Shown: positions 17,536 through 27,603, counted from the first letter of the stretch. The stretch is DNA of 64,000 nt from an uncultured Pelagibacteraceae bacterium (GCA_902577525.1 CACGZG010000006.1:1-64000); one strand, 5' to 3'. Numbers and translations: made by a program. Notes: generated from the sequence alone by a model not told the origin.

Positions 17536-19824
17536 ATGTCTTTAATAAAAAAAACTCTCATCATATTTTTTCTATTTTTTCCTATTTCTAATTCATTTAG
17601 TTCTATGACTTTTAATCAAAAAGCTGAAGTTCATGATTACGCTGCTGGTGGAACAACTGGTCTTATAGCTGGTATTGAATTTAATAATGATGGAACAAAA
17701 ATGTTTATCAGTTACGCTCAGAAATTTAATGGTTCATCTACTCATTTTATAAATGAGTATAATTTAACTATTCCATATGATGTTTCATCTAAAGCCTACG
17801 CAGGTGATAGTGAAAGATGTGTATTAACTGGAACCGACGGAAATACAATTTATGATTTAGATTTCAGTAGTGATGGAATGAGATTATTTGTAGTCTCTAG
17901 AAATGCTGGTTCAAATAATGATCAAGACGGTGATAAAGCTTATGGATTTGATTTAACTTCACCTTACGATATTTCTACTTGTTCATTAGCTTCAGAAACT
18001 GAAAATTTAGATAATGGTGTCTTTACAAGTGGAAGTAACGCTGGAGAATATGCTTATGCAGAGGCGATGAATAATTTAAAGACTCATAGATTACAGTCTA
18101 TTGAAATTAATAATGATGGCTCCAAATTATTTTTACTTTTTATGGATTCCCTTAGTGAAACTGTTAATGGTAGATTGTATGAATTCAACCTATCCACTCC
18201 ATATGATGTCTCAACATTATCAATTGTTACTTCTGCTGGAATTGCAATAGGAACGGAAACACAAACTGGTGTAACTAATCCAGCAGGGATGAGATTTAGT
18301 CCTGACGGAAAAAGATTAATTATAACAAGTCATGCTCATAATGGAATTAGAAGAGTTCTGCAAATTAGTCTTTCAAAAGGTTTTGATACATCCTCGTTTA
18401 CGATTGATGGTAGTAGAATTCTTGGTGGAGCAGGCAATGAAATGTCTCAAGCAAACACACAAACAAGAGGAGCTGCATTTAGTGGGGCCGGACTTAAAGT
18501 ATATATAGGAAGTGATAGAGATCAAAATTCTAAGGATGAAGTTTTTGAATATAATTTAGTTTGTCCTTTTGATATTATTGGTGGGAAGTGTCCTCCAATA
18601 ACAGAGAATAAAGATAGAACTGGCATGGCATTAGCTCAAATAGAAATTGCTAAAAGAACCATCGATCATTCAACTGATACTGCTCTTAATAGACTTAAGT
18701 GGATTAGAAGGAACAAAGATGAACAAAATTTAACTAATTTAAATATTAATTTCAATTTTACCAATCAAAAATTAGCTTCTTTAACTGAAGTTGTTAAGGC
18801 TTCTGCAGCTAAGAAAAAAGCGAATGATAAAGAAGAGGATGTATTTTATTGGAGTGAGGGAAGTATTGCGGTTGGAAGAATTGGTGATACCAGTATTTCA
18901 TCAACTAAAAAAATTGGTACTGATGCTTTAACTTTTGGGGCAGATAAATTTACCAATGATAATGGTATTAAAGGTTTAGCATTTAGAGTTGGTAGAAATA
19001 ATGTTGATGTAGGCAGTGCTGGAAGTAATTTGGATACAGATACTTATAATATCACTTACTATTCTACTTCTCCTATAGAAGACGATACTAAATTTTTAGA
19101 TACAATTTTCGGTGTTGGTAAATTAAAATTTGATTTGTTATCAGCAATTGATGGTAAAAAGACTCTAGCAAGTAGGTCAGGACATCAAATATATGGAACT
19201 TTAAGAATAAAAGATGAAATTAAAAAAGACAACTTAACATTTATTCCATCTGGAAGATTTGACATTGGTCATACCATTTTAGATTCTTACAGAGAGGTTG
19301 GATTAGGAGCAATTGAAGTTGAAAAACAGCACGTAAGATCAAAAAAGATAAGAGCTGGTCTCGCAGCCGTTGAGGATCTATCTAACGACAAATATGATAT
19401 AAAAAGACATGGTAAGATTGAATACGTTGCAGATATCGATCGTGCTTCTAATTTCAAATATACCTACATTGGTGATGGCAGTAAAAGTTTTAACGATACT
19501 TTGCACTCAGAAGCTTTACACAATATTCATGGTGAAATTGGTATTGATATCGTTTTACCTGATAGATTTAGTATTTTTTTAATCTATGAACGTAATCAAG
19601 CTATAGGCTCAGGACATACAGACAAAATACATCTTGCGATAGGATATTTGCCTAATAAAGAAACTAATTATGCTTTTTCAATAACTGGGGAAGATAATTT
19701 AAAATCGAATTATGTTTTAAGTAAAAAAATAAACGATTATTTGATCGATTTTAAATTAACTAACAATGCTATGAGACCTGAAGAATTTGATGAAATATCT
19801 TTAAATTTAAACCGTAAATTTTAA
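17536..19824 (+). CDS. Secreted beta-propeller-like repeat protein with C-terminal autotransporter-like beta-barrel (paralog 2)
   Basis: Same repeats and architecture as 15339-17465; ends in aromatic residue ('NLNRKF'). Confidence 0.7.
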   Translation: MSLIKKTLIIFFLFFPISNSFSSMTFNQKAEVHDYAAGGTTGLIAGIEFNNDGTKMFISYAQKFNGSSTHFINEYNLTIPYDVSSKAYAGDSERCVLTGTDGNTIYDLDFSSDGMRLFVVSRNAGSNNDQDGDKAYGFDLTSPYDISTCSLASETENLDNGVFTSGSNAGEYAYAEAMNNLKTHRLQSIEINNDGSKLFLLFMDSLSETVNGRLYEFNLSTPYDVSTLSIVTSAGIAIGTETQTGVTNPAGMRFSPDGKRLIITSHAHNGIRRVLQISLSKGFDTSSFTIDGSRILGGAGNEMSQANTQTRGAAFSGAGLKVYIGSDRDQNSKDEVFEYNLVCPFDIIGGKCPPITENKDRTGMALAQIEIAKRTIDHSTDTALNRLKWIRRNKDEQNLTNLNINFNFTNQKLASLTEVVKASAAKKKANDKEEDVFYWSEGSIAVGRIGDTSISSTKKIGTDALTFGADKFTNDNGIKGLAFRVGRNNVDVGSAGSNLDTDTYNITYYSTSPIEDDTKFLDTIFGVGKLKFDLLSAIDGKKTLASRSGHQIYGTLRIKDEIKKDNLTFIPSGRFDIGHTILDSYREVGLGAIEVEKQHVRSKKIRAGLAAVEDLSNDKYDIKRHGKIEYVADIDRASNFKYTYIGDGSKSFNDTLHSEALHNIHGEIGIDIVLPDRFSIFLIYERNQAIGSGHTDKIHLAIGYLPNKETNYAFSITGEDNLKSNYVLSKKINDYLIDFKLTNNAMRPEEFDEISLNLNRKF

Positions 19825-19825
19825 A

Positions 19826-20167
19826 TTAGAAGAAAATATAATAAATTACCCAAACAATAAGAGTATATTCAAAAAAAGACTTTGATAATTGAAGTTGTTT
19901 TTCACTAAACTTTGAAGTCAAAAGTTTTTTTAAAAAATAGAAACCCAAATGAACTAGAATTATTCCAACGACAATACCTATAATGGTGTTTTGAATTGAA
20001 AAATTTTTATAACCAAAATAACAAGCTGCAATTAATGTCAGCCAAGAAACTTTAGATATAAATACTTTAAATATTAAACCAGCTTTTTTACTAAAGACAG
20101 ATTGAGTTTTAATAATTGAATACGACCAAATAACCCCAGTTAAAAAAGTTAAATATTTTACAATCAT
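19826..20167 (-). CDS. Hypothetical multi-TM membrane protein
   Basis: Several hydrophobic segments; overlaps next gene by 4 nt. Confidence 0.6.
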   Translation of the reverse strand: MIVKYLTFLTGVIWSYSIIKTQSVFSKKAGLIFKVFISKVSWLTLIAACYFGYKNFSIQNTIIGIVVGIILVHLGFYFLKKLLTSKFSEKQLQLSKSFFEYTLIVWVIYYIFF

Positions 20168-20508
20168 TCAATTACTTCGATTTCTTCTATGATACTTAGT
20201 ATTTTTGAACCTTTAATAACTGCATTAACTCGAGCACATTCATAATAAGCAAATGAGGTTTCCTCAGCAATTGCTTTCATTTCCAAACATCTAGATCTGC
20301 CTGAAGTAAATAAATGTTCGGTTAGTTCTGGTGGGTCACCTAAATACATCATTAAACCAATTACCTCATCTTCTTTTTCATAATCTGCTAATTCTTCTAT
20401 TTTAGCTACCCTATCTCCAACACCGATCTCAAAATTTTTAAATGTTTCATAGCCTTTATAAACAGCAAAAATTAGTATTAGATAAAAAACTATCTTAATT
20501 TTACTCAT
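20164..20508 (-). CDS. Hypothetical protein with N-terminal TM anchor
   Basis: ORF overlapping neighbours by 4 nt; hydrophobic N-terminus. Confidence 0.6.
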   Translation of the reverse strand: MSKIKIVFYLILIFAVYKGYETFKNFEIGVGDRVAKIEELADYEKEDEVIGLMMYLGDPPELTEHLFTSGRSRCLEMKAIAEETSFAYYECARVNAVIKGSKILSIIEEIEVIE

Positions 20509-20954
20509 AATAAATTAGTTTTTATTTTATCACCAATTTTGATAATTGAGGAAGACAATATTTGGCATCTTAATCCACCTCTTCTTAAAAATTCTTTAAT
20601 AATATTATCTTGATTCAAGGTCTCTGCTAAATGTTTACAGGGTCTGCACAAATCAATTCCTTCTAATTCCACATTGCCAACTAAGAACTTTTTTCCAACT
20701 AATTCATTCAATCTTACACCCTTAGTAATTACATTTCTTCTAAAATTGACATAAGGAATGCTTAATCCATATTTAATATTATAATAATCTATATTTTCAG
20801 ACTCTATAATAGATATTTGATTATATGGATCATTGAATTCACTAAAGTGTCGGTCTCCTACTATTCCTTGATTAGCTATCACTTGAATTTCATTAACTTC
20901 ATTAATTGGTAAATTATTTTTATTTACAATACCTAATTTTAAGATTTCAGACAT
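20505..20954 (-). CDS. MOSC-domain protein
   Basis: 'GIVGDRHF', 'NFRRNVITKGVRLNELVGKKF', 'CRPCKHL'. Confidence 0.85.
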   Translation of the reverse strand: MSEILKLGIVNKNNLPINEVNEIQVIANQGIVGDRHFSEFNDPYNQISIIESENIDYYNIKYGLSIPYVNFRRNVITKGVRLNELVGKKFLVGNVELEGIDLCRPCKHLAETLNQDNIIKEFLRRGGLRCQILSSSIIKIGDKIKTNLL

Positions 20955-21003
20955 AAATAAAGTAAATCACATTATTATAGGATGACAATATATAAATGAA
21001 AGA

Positions 21004-21645
21004 CTATGGCTTTGGGATAACTAAGTTTTTTTCGTGAGAACTATAACCTTTTATAACTGCTTTTCTATTTGCAATTTCTAAATACCATCTAGATAAATTT
21101 TCAAAACTTTTCAAACCAATATCATGCCACTCATGTCTTGCTATCCAGGGCCAGGTAGCAATATCGGCTATAGTATACTTATCACCAGCTAAGAATTTTG
21201 ACTGACCTAATCTTACATCAAGATCTTCATATATTTTTTTAGATATCTTAAAATATCTTTCCTCACCAAATTCACTTTTTCCTGGATGGTAATGATGAAA
21301 CTGATGATGTTGACCAAGCATTGGTCCTACATATCCCATTTGAGCCATCAGCCATTGATTTATTTTTAATCGATTATTTTTATCGTAAAATTTCCCACTT
21401 TGTTCAGCCAGATATATTAAAATTGCACCAGACTCAAACACCGTCTCCTGGTTATTTTTGTGATCAATAATAACTGGAATTTTATTAAAAGGACTTTTCT
21501 TTTTGAAATCTGGACTAAACTGTTCTCCTTTATTCAGATCTATTTTAGTTAGCTTATAATTATAACCAATTTCCTCTAACATAATCGTAATTTTTTTACC
21601 ATTAGGGGTATCGGCTGAAAATAATTCAATCACCTTTGACGCCAA
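21004..21645 (-). CDS. Glutathione S-transferase family protein
   Basis: 'TPNGKKITIMLEE', 'SPFNKIPVIID', 'ESGAILIYLAE', 'YTIADIATWPW'. Confidence 0.92.
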   Translation of the reverse strand: MASKVIELFSADTPNGKKITIMLEEIGYNYKLTKIDLNKGEQFSPDFKKKSPFNKIPVIIDHKNNQETVFESGAILIYLAEQSGKFYDKNNRLKINQWLMAQMGYVGPMLGQHHQFHHYHPGKSEFGEERYFKISKKIYEDLDVRLGQSKFLAGDKYTIADIATWPWIARHEWHDIGLKSFENLSRWYLEIANRKAVIKGYSSHEKNLVIPKP

Positions 21646-22645
21646 GTCGACTCTTTATAGTCTTAGAGGAAGTTGTAAATTCAAATCTATATTTTTCATT
21701 GGGTCGTGCTAATTTAAAACAAGCTCTCGCAGCCAATGCACCTTCATGAAATCCAGATAAAATAAGTTTTAATTTTCCTGGATAATTACAAATATCCCCA
21801 ACAGCATAAATTCCTTTTTGGTTTGTTTCAAATTTTTCTGTATCAACTTCTATAGTTTTTTTATCAAGATTAAGCCCCCAATTTGCAATTGGACCAAGCT
21901 GCATTATTAAACCAAAAAAACCTAAAACATAATCGGTTTTTAAATTTTTAATTTCACCATCATCATGTTTGATATCAATACTTTGTAATTGATCGGATCC
22001 ATTTAATTTATCTAATTGGTACTTTGTATAAAGATTGATTTTACCTGATTTTGACAATTCCTTTACTTTATCTACAGTCAATTGAGCGCCTCTAAAATCA
22101 TCTCTTCTGTGAATTAAATTTACTTTAGAATTGGCTGATAATTCTACTGCCCAGTCTAAAGCACTATCTCCACCACCAAAAATAGAGATGGTTTTATCTT
22201 TAAAAATATTTTTATTTTTTACAGAATAAAAAAGGGATTTATCTTCAAATTTTTCACACTCTTTTGGAGAAAATTTTCTTGGCTCGAAAGATCCAACTCC
22301 GCCAGCAATGATTACATTGGGTGTTTGAAAAGTTTTTTCATTATTTGTTTTTACAATCCAATTGCCGTTCTCTTTTTTAACTTCTTCTACTCTTTCACCC
22401 AAATGAAACTTAATATCAAATGGTTTAAGTTGATTTATCAAATTATTAGTTAATTCTTCTCCTGTGCATTTTGGTATTGCTGGGATATCGTAAATTGGCT
22501 TATCAGGATAAAGTTCTATACATTGACCACCGATTTTATCTAGATTATCAACAACCTCACAATCTAATCCAATTAATTTTAATTGGTGGGCTGTAAATAA
22601 TCCAGTTGGTCCTGCTCCAATTATCAATGCATCAGTTTTTTTCAT
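21626..22645 (-). CDS. Type-2 ferredoxin-NADP reductase (thioredoxin-reductase-like)
   Basis: 'IIGAGPTGLFTAHQL', 'IFGGGDSALDWA', 'GIYAVGDICNYPGKLKLILSGFHEGALAA'; lacks the CxxC redox pair. Confidence 0.9.
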   Translation of the reverse strand: MKKTDALIIGAGPTGLFTAHQLKLIGLDCEVVDNLDKIGGQCIELYPDKPIYDIPAIPKCTGEELTNNLINQLKPFDIKFHLGERVEEVKKENGNWIVKTNNEKTFQTPNVIIAGGVGSFEPRKFSPKECEKFEDKSLFYSVKNKNIFKDKTISIFGGGDSALDWAVELSANSKVNLIHRRDDFRGAQLTVDKVKELSKSGKINLYTKYQLDKLNGSDQLQSIDIKHDDGEIKNLKTDYVLGFFGLIMQLGPIANWGLNLDKKTIEVDTEKFETNQKGIYAVGDICNYPGKLKLILSGFHEGALAARACFKLARPNEKYRFEFTTSSKTIKSRLGVKGD

Positions 22646-22974
22646 TAAGCTTGTTTTGAGGGAATGTTCACTATTAAACCATCAAGTTCATCTGAAACTA
22701 TAAGCTGACAACTTAGTCTACTATTTTGTTTTGGTTCAAATGCCATATCGAGCATGTCCTCTTCTCCATCTTCTTTTTTTGGAAGCTTATCTAACCAATC
22801 TTCTTTGACATAAACATGGCAAGTAGCACAAGCCATACCACCACCACAATCAGCATCAATTCCTGGTATATCGTTCTGAACTGCACCTTCCATAACAGTC
22901 AGTCCATTTTGAACATCAATAGTATGTGTTTGATTATCATGTGTGATGTAAGTAATTTTAGACATGGAATTCAA
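22645..22974 (-). CDS. 2Fe-2S ferredoxin
   Basis: '[17 protein letters not shown]...RLSCQL' cysteine ligands. Confidence 0.92.
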   Translation of the reverse strand: MNSMSKITYITHDNQTHTIDVQNGLTVMEGAVQNDIPGIDADCGGGMACATCHVYVKEDWLDKLPKKEDGEEDMLDMAFEPKQNSRLSCQLIVSDELDGLIVNIPSKQA

Positions 22975-22982
22975 TATAAGTG

Positions 22983-23026
22983 TAAAAAAAAATAGGGCAA
23001 GTATGTCAAAACATACTCGCCCTATA
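22983..23026 (-). terminator. Rho-independent terminator after proteorhodopsin
   Basis: Minus strand ATAGGGCGAGTATGT-TTTG-ACATACTTGCCCTATTTTTTTTTACA. Confidence 0.92.
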
Positions 23027-23045
23027 AATTTAGTTTAAACAGTAA

Positions 23046-23819
23046 TTATCTTGCTCTTGCACCAGCTGAACTTACTGCAGCAGCCCAGATTACTAGACCG
23101 AATGCAATTTTATTTATAAAGTCAGCTAAGTTGTAAACTACGTTTAATGAGTTAGCGTCTACTCCACCAGTTAGGTAACCAAATACATAACCTAATGGGT
23201 AAATTGCCCAACCTACAGTTACAATCATTCTCATTGCACCGAACGCAGTTACTAGAGCTTTGTTACCGCTCTTAGCAGCAGCTTTTCCAGCTTCACCTGA
23301 GAATACTTCATATAAGATGTAGATCCACCCAGCCATACCGATTACAAAACCAAGTGTAGCGTTGATGTATCCAGCTTCTCCTAAGTATCCACCGATTAAC
23401 ATTACTAATGAACCAATTAACAATCTCCAGAAAATTCCAGAGTTTGCTTTTCTTACAGCTACTAGAATTAAGTAAAACTCTATCATCTGTAGTGGCACAG
23501 TAATTAACCAGTCAATATATCTGTATACTGTTGGTGAATCGCCTGTCATCACCCATACTTCTCTCATGTACATGTAATGGATGAATGCAATACCAGTTAC
23601 AAGACCTGCAACAGTTACTGACGTTTTCCAGCCAGGAGCAACAGTGTTTCTTTCCATAAAAAAGAAAGCTGTAGCAGCCAACATACCCATTGAGATTATC
23701 CAAAAAGATATCCCAACAAAGTCATCTTGAGCTAACATTGTAGCAGATGCTGCGTTTGCTATACCAGTTACACCCAATAGGGCTACAACTGTAAGAGCAA
23801 ACAATTTAAGTTTTTTCAT
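23046..23819 (-). CDS. Proteorhodopsin (predicted blue-absorbing, Gln at tuning position)
   Basis: Seven TM segments; 'RYIDWLITVPLQMIEFYLILVAVRK' (acceptor Asp, tuning Gln, donor Glu) and 'FINKIAFGLVIW' retinal Lys. Confidence 0.98.
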   Translation of the reverse strand: MKKLKLFALTVVALLGVTGIANAASATMLAQDDFVGISFWIISMGMLAATAFFFMERNTVAPGWKTSVTVAGLVTGIAFIHYMYMREVWVMTGDSPTVYRYIDWLITVPLQMIEFYLILVAVRKANSGIFWRLLIGSLVMLIGGYLGEAGYINATLGFVIGMAGWIYILYEVFSGEAGKAAAKSGNKALVTAFGAMRMIVTVGWAIYPLGYVFGYLTGGVDANSLNVVYNLADFINKIAFGLVIWAAAVSSAGARAR

Positions 23820-23850
23820 AAAAAACTCCCTCTTTAGTTAGTTTTTACTT

Positions 23851-23886
23851 TAGTTTATATAAACTAGGCTCAGGCTTCCCTAAGCC
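23851..23886 (-). promoter_or_regulatory. Tandem hairpins in predicted proteorhodopsin 5' leader
   Basis: Minus strand GGCTTAGG-GAAG-CCTGAGCC (one G-U) followed directly by TAGTTTATATAAACTA (perfect palindrome). Confidence 0.55.
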
Positions 23887-23918
23887 AAAGTTGAGCGTTA
23901 AATAGCAAATAAAATTAG

Positions 23919-23924
23919 ATTATA
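23919..23924 (-). promoter_or_regulatory. Putative -10 box (TATAAT) of the proteorhodopsin promoter
   Basis: Consensus TATAAT on minus strand ~100 nt upstream of ATG; -35 not clear. Confidence 0.4.
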
Positions 23925-24033
23925 GAAGACTTAATTGTCATTAATTTACATTGATTTTACTGACTTTTTAAAATTAAATACAATTTATAATTTAAAAATC
24001 TAAAAAAAAGGCACTATCGAATCAAAAAAACGT

Positions 24034-25935
24034 ATGTCTCTGAATTTCAACAAAATTTACCAAGAATCGATCAATAACCCAGAAAAGTTTTGGAAAGAAG
24101 CTTCAGAGGATATCTTTTGGTTTAAAAAACCTACCAAAATTTTGAATAAGTCTAACCCTCCCTTCTTTAAATGGTACGAAGATGGAGTGACTAACACCTG
24201 TTACAACGCATTAGATTTCCATATTGATCAAGGTAAAGGAAACAAAACTGCCTTAATTTACGACAGTCCAATTACAGGTAATAAAAGTAAGTTTACTTAT
24301 GATCAATTAAGATCAAAAGTATCAAAATTCGCAGGTGCCCTTAAAAATCAAGGTGTAAACAAAGGTGACCGAGTTATTATTTACATGCCAATGATACCTG
24401 AGGCTGTTATTGCTATGTTGGCATGCGCAAGAATTGGAGCAATACACTCCGTTGTATTTGGTGGATTTGCATCTAATGAACTTGCAAGCAGAATAGATGA
24501 TAGTGAAGCAAAATTATTAGTTACTGCCTCATGTGGTTTTGAGCCAGGAAGAACTGTTGAATACAAACCGCTTGTAGATGAAGCAATAAAACAAGCTCAA
24601 CATAAGATTAGCAAGATGATCTTGTTCCAAAGAAAAGGTAATGAAGTTAAACTAAATGCACCTATGGAAATAAGTTGGGACGAAGCACATGCTAATGCGA
24701 AAGATACTGATTGTGTTGAAATGAATTCTAATGAATTTGCTTACATACTTTACACATCAGGCACTACCGGAACACCAAAAGGTATCGTAAGGGACATTGG
24801 TGGGCATATCGTTGCTTTAAAATGGACAATGAAAAATATTTATAACATCGATGAGGATGATATTTGGTGGTCGGCGAGTGATATTGGTTGGATTGTTGGG
24901 CACTCATATATTGTTTACGCACCTTTGTTTAAAGGATGCACCACTGTATTGTTCGAAGGTAAGCCAGTGGGTACACCTGATGCAGGAGCTTTCTGGAAAA
25001 TTATTTCTGACTATAAAGTAAAATCTTTATTTACTGCACCAACAGCATTTAGAGCTATTAAAAAAGAAGACCCTGAGGGTAAATTTTTTTCAAAATACGA
25101 TTTGAGTAAATTTGAAAGTCTGTTTCTAGCTGGGGAGCGAGCTGATCCAGATACAATTAAGTGGGCAGAGAATTTATTAAAAGTTCCAGTAATTGACCAC
25201 TGGTGGCAAACAGAAACAAGTTGGGCGATTAGTTCAAATTGCACAGGTATTGAAATGATGAAAACAAAATATGGCTCAGCTTGTAAAGCAGTGCCGGGAT
25301 ACGATGTTAAAATTATTAAGTCTGATCAAACTTTAGCTAAACCTAATGAAATGGGAGATATAGTTGTTAAACTACCTTTGCCTCCTGGAACTTTTCCAAC
25401 TCTTTGGAATGCCGATCAAAGATACAAAGAAAACTACATGTCTAATTATGAAGGTTATTACCAAACTTACGATGCAGGACACATTGATGAAGATGGATAT
25501 ATTTGGATCATGTCTAGAACTGATGACATTATCAATGTTGCAGGCCATAGATTATCTACTGGTGCAATTGAGGAAGTATTGTCTGAACACCAGTCTGTTG
25601 CTGAGTGTGCAGTACTAGGAATTGCTGATAAATTAAAAGGACAATTACCCATAGGCTTAATTGTTTTAAAAGCTGGTGTAGATAAAGATAACGACACAAT
25701 TTCTAAAGAATGTATTCAAATGGTTAGAGATAAAATTGGACCAGTGGCTGCCTTCAAAGTTGCAATAGTTATTAAGAGACTTCCAAAAACAAGATCAGGT
25801 AAAATTTTGAGAGGAACAATTAGAAAAATCGCAGACAATGTTGAATATAAAATGCCACCAACAATTGATGATCCTGCTATTCTTGATGAAATAAAACAAG
25901 ATCTAATTGATAATAAGATATTAAATAATGGTTAA
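24034..25935 (+). CDS. prpE: Propionyl-CoA/acetyl-CoA synthetase (AMP-forming, PrpE-like)
   Basis: 'YTSGTTGTPKGIVRDIGGH', 'WWQTETSW', 'KTRSGKILRGTIRKI'. Confidence 0.88.
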   Translation: MSLNFNKIYQESINNPEKFWKEASEDIFWFKKPTKILNKSNPPFFKWYEDGVTNTCYNALDFHIDQGKGNKTALIYDSPITGNKSKFTYDQLRSKVSKFAGALKNQGVNKGDRVIIYMPMIPEAVIAMLACARIGAIHSVVFGGFASNELASRIDDSEAKLLVTASCGFEPGRTVEYKPLVDEAIKQAQHKISKMILFQRKGNEVKLNAPMEISWDEAHANAKDTDCVEMNSNEFAYILYTSGTTGTPKGIVRDIGGHIVALKWTMKNIYNIDEDDIWWSASDIGWIVGHSYIVYAPLFKGCTTVLFEGKPVGTPDAGAFWKIISDYKVKSLFTAPTAFRAIKKEDPEGKFFSKYDLSKFESLFLAGERADPDTIKWAENLLKVPVIDHWWQTETSWAISSNCTGIEMMKTKYGSACKAVPGYDVKIIKSDQTLAKPNEMGDIVVKLPLPPGTFPTLWNADQRYKENYMSNYEGYYQTYDAGHIDEDGYIWIMSRTDDIINVAGHRLSTGAIEEVLSEHQSVAECAVLGIADKLKGQLPIGLIVLKAGVDKDNDTISKECIQMVRDKIGPVAAFKVAIVIKRLPKTRSGKILRGTIRKIADNVEYKMPPTIDDPAILDEIKQDLIDNKILNNG

Positions 25936-26260
25936 AACATATTCTTTTTTACTTATCGCTATATTTTGTGAGGTAGCTGGAACAATGTTATTGCCAGTAT
26001 CGCAAAACTTTACGAAAATTATTCCAACAATTTGTCTGACAATATTCTATCTCGTATCTTTCTATTTAATGACCTTTGTCATGGATAAACTTCCAATTGC
26101 GATTGTGTATGCAACATGGAGTGGATTAGGTGTATTTACAATAGCCATTCTTGGGTATTTCTTCTTCAAACAAACTTTAGCTTGGCAAGCAATAGCAGGA
26201 TTATTTTTAATCGTTATTGGAGTAATTCTTGTAAACAGTTTTGCCGGAAAAATTAATTAA
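25928..26260 (+). CDS. Small multidrug resistance (SMR/EmrE) family transporter
   Basis: Four TM helices, 'AIFCEVAGTMLLP', 'PIAIVYATWSGLGV'. Confidence 0.9.
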   Translation: MVKTYSFLLIAIFCEVAGTMLLPVSQNFTKIIPTICLTIFYLVSFYLMTFVMDKLPIAIVYATWSGLGVFTIAILGYFFFKQTLAWQAIAGLFLIVIGVILVNSFAGKIN

Positions 26261-27560
26261 ACTTTAAGGGGGTACCTTCAGGATCTCCTAAAATTTTACC
26301 ATCTTTCATTTTTGTTTTGCCTGCAATTATAGTTGCAACTGGTGTTCCTTTAAATTCAACATTATTGAAAGGTGACCATCCGCACTTACTTTCGATATTC
26401 TCATTTTTAATAACAATTTTTTTATTCATATCGACAATCGTGAAATCTGCATCATAACCCTCTCTTATAAATCCTTTGTGTTTGATGCCAAAAATTTTAA
26501 TAGGATTTTCACACACCAGGTTCATCAATTGATTGAGTGATAATTTTCCATCGTTAACATGATTTAACATCACTGGCATTAATGTTTGAACACCAGGCAT
26601 ACCTGAGGGTGATTTTGGATATTCTTTATCCTTATTTACTTTTAAATGTGGGGCATGATCCGATCCAATAGTATCGTTTAAATTGTTTTTAACTGCATAC
26701 CACAATCGATCATAATGAGATTTATCTCTAATTGGAGGATTCATTTGAGCATAAGTCCCAAGTTTGTCATAACAATCAGGTGCATAGATTGTTAGATGTT
26801 GTGGAGTAATTTCAAAAGTAATATTGCCTTTGTGTTGAGATAAAAAATCTATTTCTTGCTTAGTTGTAATGTGAAGAACATGAGCTTTTTTATTATACTT
26901 TTCAGCTAGTCTAACGATTCTTCTTGTAGAAGACATTGCACACTCTTCACTTCTCCATACGGGATGTGAGTGTACATCTCCGTTTTTGATTAATTTTTTA
27001 TTCTTATTTAAAACTTCCTCATCTTCAGAATGAACTGCAACAACTTTTGAACAATTTTCAAAAACCTTATCAATATCTTTTTCCTCTGCTACCAGTAGAT
27101 TACCAGTTGAGGAACCAGCAAATAATTTAATACCGCAGCATCCTTCTAAATCTTTTAGTTCTGCTAATTGATTAACGTTATCCGCAGTTGCACCAAAATA
27201 AAAAGCATAATTGCAATACATTCTATTTTTTGCAAGATCTAATTTTCTTTGAAATTCTTTTATGTTTGATGTTGGAGGATTGGTATTTGGCATTTCGAAT
27301 ACTGCTGTTATACCTCCAGCTACGGCAGCTCTACTTCCAGAATGAAGATCCTCTGTGTCTGTTGAGCCGGGTTCTCTAAAATGAGTTTGAGTATCTATAC
27401 ATCCTGGCAGCACAATTTTATTTTTTGCATCATAAACTTCCTTGGCCTCTTCCATTATTTTGCCAATTTTTAATATTTTACCGTCTTTAACAGCAATATC
27501 ATTATCTTCTAGCTTGCCACTAATATAACATTGGCCATTTTTAATTATTAGATCTAACAT
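26253..27560 (-). CDS. Dihydroorotase / cyclic amidohydrolase
   Basis: 'VLPGCIDTQTHFREPG', 'HVLHITTKQEI', 'GSDHAPH'. Confidence 0.88.
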   Translation of the reverse strand: MLDLIIKNGQCYISGKLEDNDIAVKDGKILKIGKIMEEAKEVYDAKNKIVLPGCIDTQTHFREPGSTDTEDLHSGSRAAVAGGITAVFEMPNTNPPTSNIKEFQRKLDLAKNRMYCNYAFYFGATADNVNQLAELKDLEGCCGIKLFAGSSTGNLLVAEEKDIDKVFENCSKVVAVHSEDEEVLNKNKKLIKNGDVHSHPVWRSEECAMSSTRRIVRLAEKYNKKAHVLHITTKQEIDFLSQHKGNITFEITPQHLTIYAPDCYDKLGTYAQMNPPIRDKSHYDRLWYAVKNNLNDTIGSDHAPHLKVNKDKEYPKSPSGMPGVQTLMPVMLNHVNDGKLSLNQLMNLVCENPIKIFGIKHKGFIREGYDADFTIVDMNKKIVIKNENIESKCGWSPFNNVEFKGTPVATIIAGKTKMKDGKILGDPEGTPLKFN

Positions 27561-27603
27561 TTGTGAAAAAAGTTATTATATTAAAATTAAGTATCAATCA
27601 AAT

